From positions 558,001-622,000 of the forward strand of contig JAQFVV010012572.1 in the NCBI GenBank assembly GCA_028023455.1: a stretch of 64,000 bases of DNA. Reading direction: 5' to 3'. The position numbers were made by a program, and so were the translations under genes. The DNA is from Epiperipatus broadwayi (Eukaryota; Onychophora; Udeonychophora; Euonychophora; Peripatidae). Below, one piece after another: positions 61,664-64,000 of this stretch. The stretch's first letter is position 1, and every line of letters begins with the position of its first letter. The notes beneath the pieces were generated by a model, which worked only from the letters and a program-made list of their open reading frames with translations, ran no database searches and was not told where the DNA came from.

Positions 61664-63288
61664 GTAATAGACGAAAGCTTTCTAGATTCGCATATACTGA
61701 CCACAAGAGCACTACTAGTCCGAAAATCAGAACTAGACATTTATTTTAAGGGTGGACAGGATATGCAAACTGAAATGTGCTGAACTAAACTCAGGGAGAA
61801 ACAATAGATCTTATGGATTGTTTAGACAATTGAGAAATAAAAGTACCAAGACAAACATCAGCTAAATAAATTTAAACAATTTATTACTTTTATTAAAAGT
61901 TGGACAATAGAGTAAAGAAATCTAGCCACGAATGCAAAAGTGACTTATATTAACATACGCATATTTATCAGAGAGTGCACATGAATGAGTACGGCAAACA
62001 CAAAAACATTAAACGCTTTGGCAGCAAAATTCTCTCACCCAAAAAATAAAAGAAATGAGGGTAATATTTTCCTGCTGGAAATTTAAAAAATTACAAAAGA
62101 AACAGCAACTCAAGCTTCCTGATTCAAAGATATTAAAACAGTTATGGTCCTGTAGGAAATCAACGAAACCAGCACGGATGATTGATCAGTAGCATTCTAA
62201 CTACTGACATTATAATGCCGCAGGACTGCTGTGCATAATACTACTTTTAAAGCAAATGTGGTTGATTCCACATACAAGACAGCAAAAAGATATTTGATTA
62301 TGATCTTACATAATCTAGAAAGACATCACTACTTTCAGCAAACCAGAAGAAAGACCCTGATAAATAGCCAGCAAAAAGATTTTGCTATTTGCAAAAAGTG
62401 CAAACCAAACATGTTTAAAAATTCATTATTTTACAACAACAACTAAGGGCCGGTGAGTAAATAAAATTTACAAAAACTGCCAAAGCATTTTGCTATAGTT
62501 AATGAAATAATTAGATGGATATTAAACATGTAAAATACAATCTCCCAATGCACCCCCTGATAAATGAAAATTGAAAACAACTTGGAATCTTAAAACTAAG
62601 ATTCCAAGACACACTTTAAATACTAGAAAAAGGTAAATACAGATAATAAATAATTAAAATAATTAATACCACTTTATAACATACTTATCATTAGATTGAG
62701 CAGAGATTTCATTAAAAGCAATTTATTTACCCTGGCTAGAATAAGAAAAAGTTTACCTTACAGTAAAGCAGAGTTCTAGTAATTTTCTAACGAGTGTGCA
62801 CTTTTAATAATAGTTCATTTTCAGATCCTTTGACAGTGGCAAGGTAGAGGCAGTATTTATTTTAGATGTTCATGGCACGACTGAAGGAGAGCTGGCAGAC
62901 GTGGGTCCATCTTTTGAGTTAAGCTAGCAAGACATATTGTTGGTTCCAATAAGTATAGCAGCATATTTTGACATTGAAGGAAGCAAAATTGTTTTAATAA
63001 TAACTGTAAATTTTACTTTTGAAGAAATTAAATGTCCAATCTGCTAATGGTATGAAATTCCACAGATTCTGATATGCCTCTTAGAAAAAAAACAGAAGCT
63101 GAACCAAATGCTTTTAAACAGCCTGTTAGTTCTGAATAATCTCATCCTTCCTCCTTTCTTGGTGGGCTCCCGTTACCTCGCTACATTTCCCGTGAAAAAC
63201 TTTCCTTAGTGTCAAATTCTATGCCTCAGGCAGGGCAAATATTAATTTCCCGCTCAATCCAATTTAAGAATTTCAACCAGGGATTATT
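61664..63288 (-). mobile_element. Possible solo LTR-like block
   Basis: The left edge is (TA)n followed by TGTAATAGACGAAAGC. On the minus strand the block would start TGTTACAATAATCCC (near 63288) and end TCTATTACA. It shares short motifs with 5368-7455, including ACTAGTAGT and AGGGAGAAACAA. No target duplication or partner LTR was seen, and no gene lies inside; the 71-codon frame at 62231-62446 has no recognised motif. Low certainty. Confidence 0.2.
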
Positions 63289-63289
63289 G

Positions 63290-64000
63290 TAACAAATACA
63301 AAACTAAATCTCCACTTTTAGAATTAACTTTAAAAATGATTAAAATAAAAGCAACAAGAATGTAAGCGGTGAAAGTAAACTATTTTAAAATAAATCAATT
63401 CTATAAACAAAAATTAAAATGCCCTATTTAAATATAACCGAGTATATGTTTTAATATATGTACGCTTTTTTAAATAATTTTTAAAAAATTTAACATTAGA
63501 CGTTTAATGAAAATTAAGTTGTTTTTCCTTTTTTTTTTTTTATTTTAGTAATAAAACCATTGAATCGGACATCAATCCCGTTTAATATGTACTAGCAATG
63601 TTTTACTTTTCTTTTCTCCATGTTCGAATAATGTTCGAATAATAGTGCAGTTTATATCTTTAATTTTAAATTCAGTTCAGTTCTTTTGTCAAACTATATG
63701 AATTTATCTAACTTTTCTCTGTTTAAATGTTGGTTGTAATTTCTTATAATTTTGCACTATGGAGATTATTCAAATAATTTGGAATATTTGAACAAGTCAT
63801 CTACCTTCTCTTGGATTCAAATATTTTATCAATTTAAGTTGGCTTCGTATAGTTCTTGTATCATTTGAAGAATAACAAAAGATAACAGAAATGAACTGGT
63901 TTGCTTTTATACCCACTTAGTTTCTGGTGTTTAGTATATGAGCATTTTCATTTCCTTTTCTATTGCTGTAGCTATCTATTGTTGCAAGTATTATATTGAT
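63290..64000. other. AT-rich non-coding DNA
   Basis: No gene recognised. A T13-type run lies near 63529-63541, and a short direct repeat ATGTTCGAATA near 63620-63645. Confidence 0.5.

Overview
The window looks like AT-rich, gene-poor nuclear DNA from an animal: an intergenic stretch or a very long intron. There are no bacterial operons, no ribosome-binding-site pattern, and no intact conserved protein. Almost everything recognisable is mobile-element debris: hAT and Tigger (pogo-type) transposase relics, a probable Penelope-like reverse transcriptase relic, two non-autonomous LTR retroelements, fold-back/MITE elements with long inverted arms, and several tRNA-derived SINE families. The mix of tRNA SINEs, hAT, Tigger and Penelope-like elements in very AT-rich DNA fits a lophotrochozoan such as a cephalopod mollusc. 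That assignment is inference only; no host gene anchors it.

Layout. 1-5 kb: AT-rich DNA with one fold-back element (about 1965-2655) and one weak exon candidate (3438-3500). 5.3-7.5 kb: a GC-richer block that starts at a (TA)n/TGTAACGG junction and resembles a solo LTR. 10-13.5 kb: a 0.3 kb palindrome, a 0.63 kb fold-back element with 200-bp arms, and a non-autonomous hAT element with a perfect 8-bp target duplication. 14.9-16.7 kb: Tigger transposase pseudogene. 18-19.1 kb: extreme C/G homopolymer tract and a second hAT-type element. 19.5-24.3 kb: two 2.1 kb direct repeats, 99% identical, around 547 bp, which I read as a young LTR element on the minus strand. It is flanked by inverted copies of a dispersed repeat (family A). 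24.4-31.5 kb: more family A copies, tRNA-like SINE pieces, a degenerate tandem array and a palindromic MITE. 32.9-49.3 kb: scattered MITEs (39.96, 46.95 and the 32.9/49.15 family), a 160-bp tandem duplication, and a full-length decayed hAT element with both ends visible (44.29-46.57 kb). 49.48-51.83 kb: a rearranged LTR-type element whose LTRs are built from expanding 29-bp and 19-bp minisatellites. 53.6-54.3 kb: reverse transcriptase relic. 55-58 kb: tetranucleotide microsatellite and two tRNA-SINEs. 59.3-63.3 kb: poorly classified decayed coding and LTR-like sequence.

No genes act together here. The most notable structures are the 19.5-24.3 kb and 49.5-51.8 kb LTR-type elements. Repeat-pair identities and arm positions were read by eye and boundaries are approximate unless exact flanking duplications are given.
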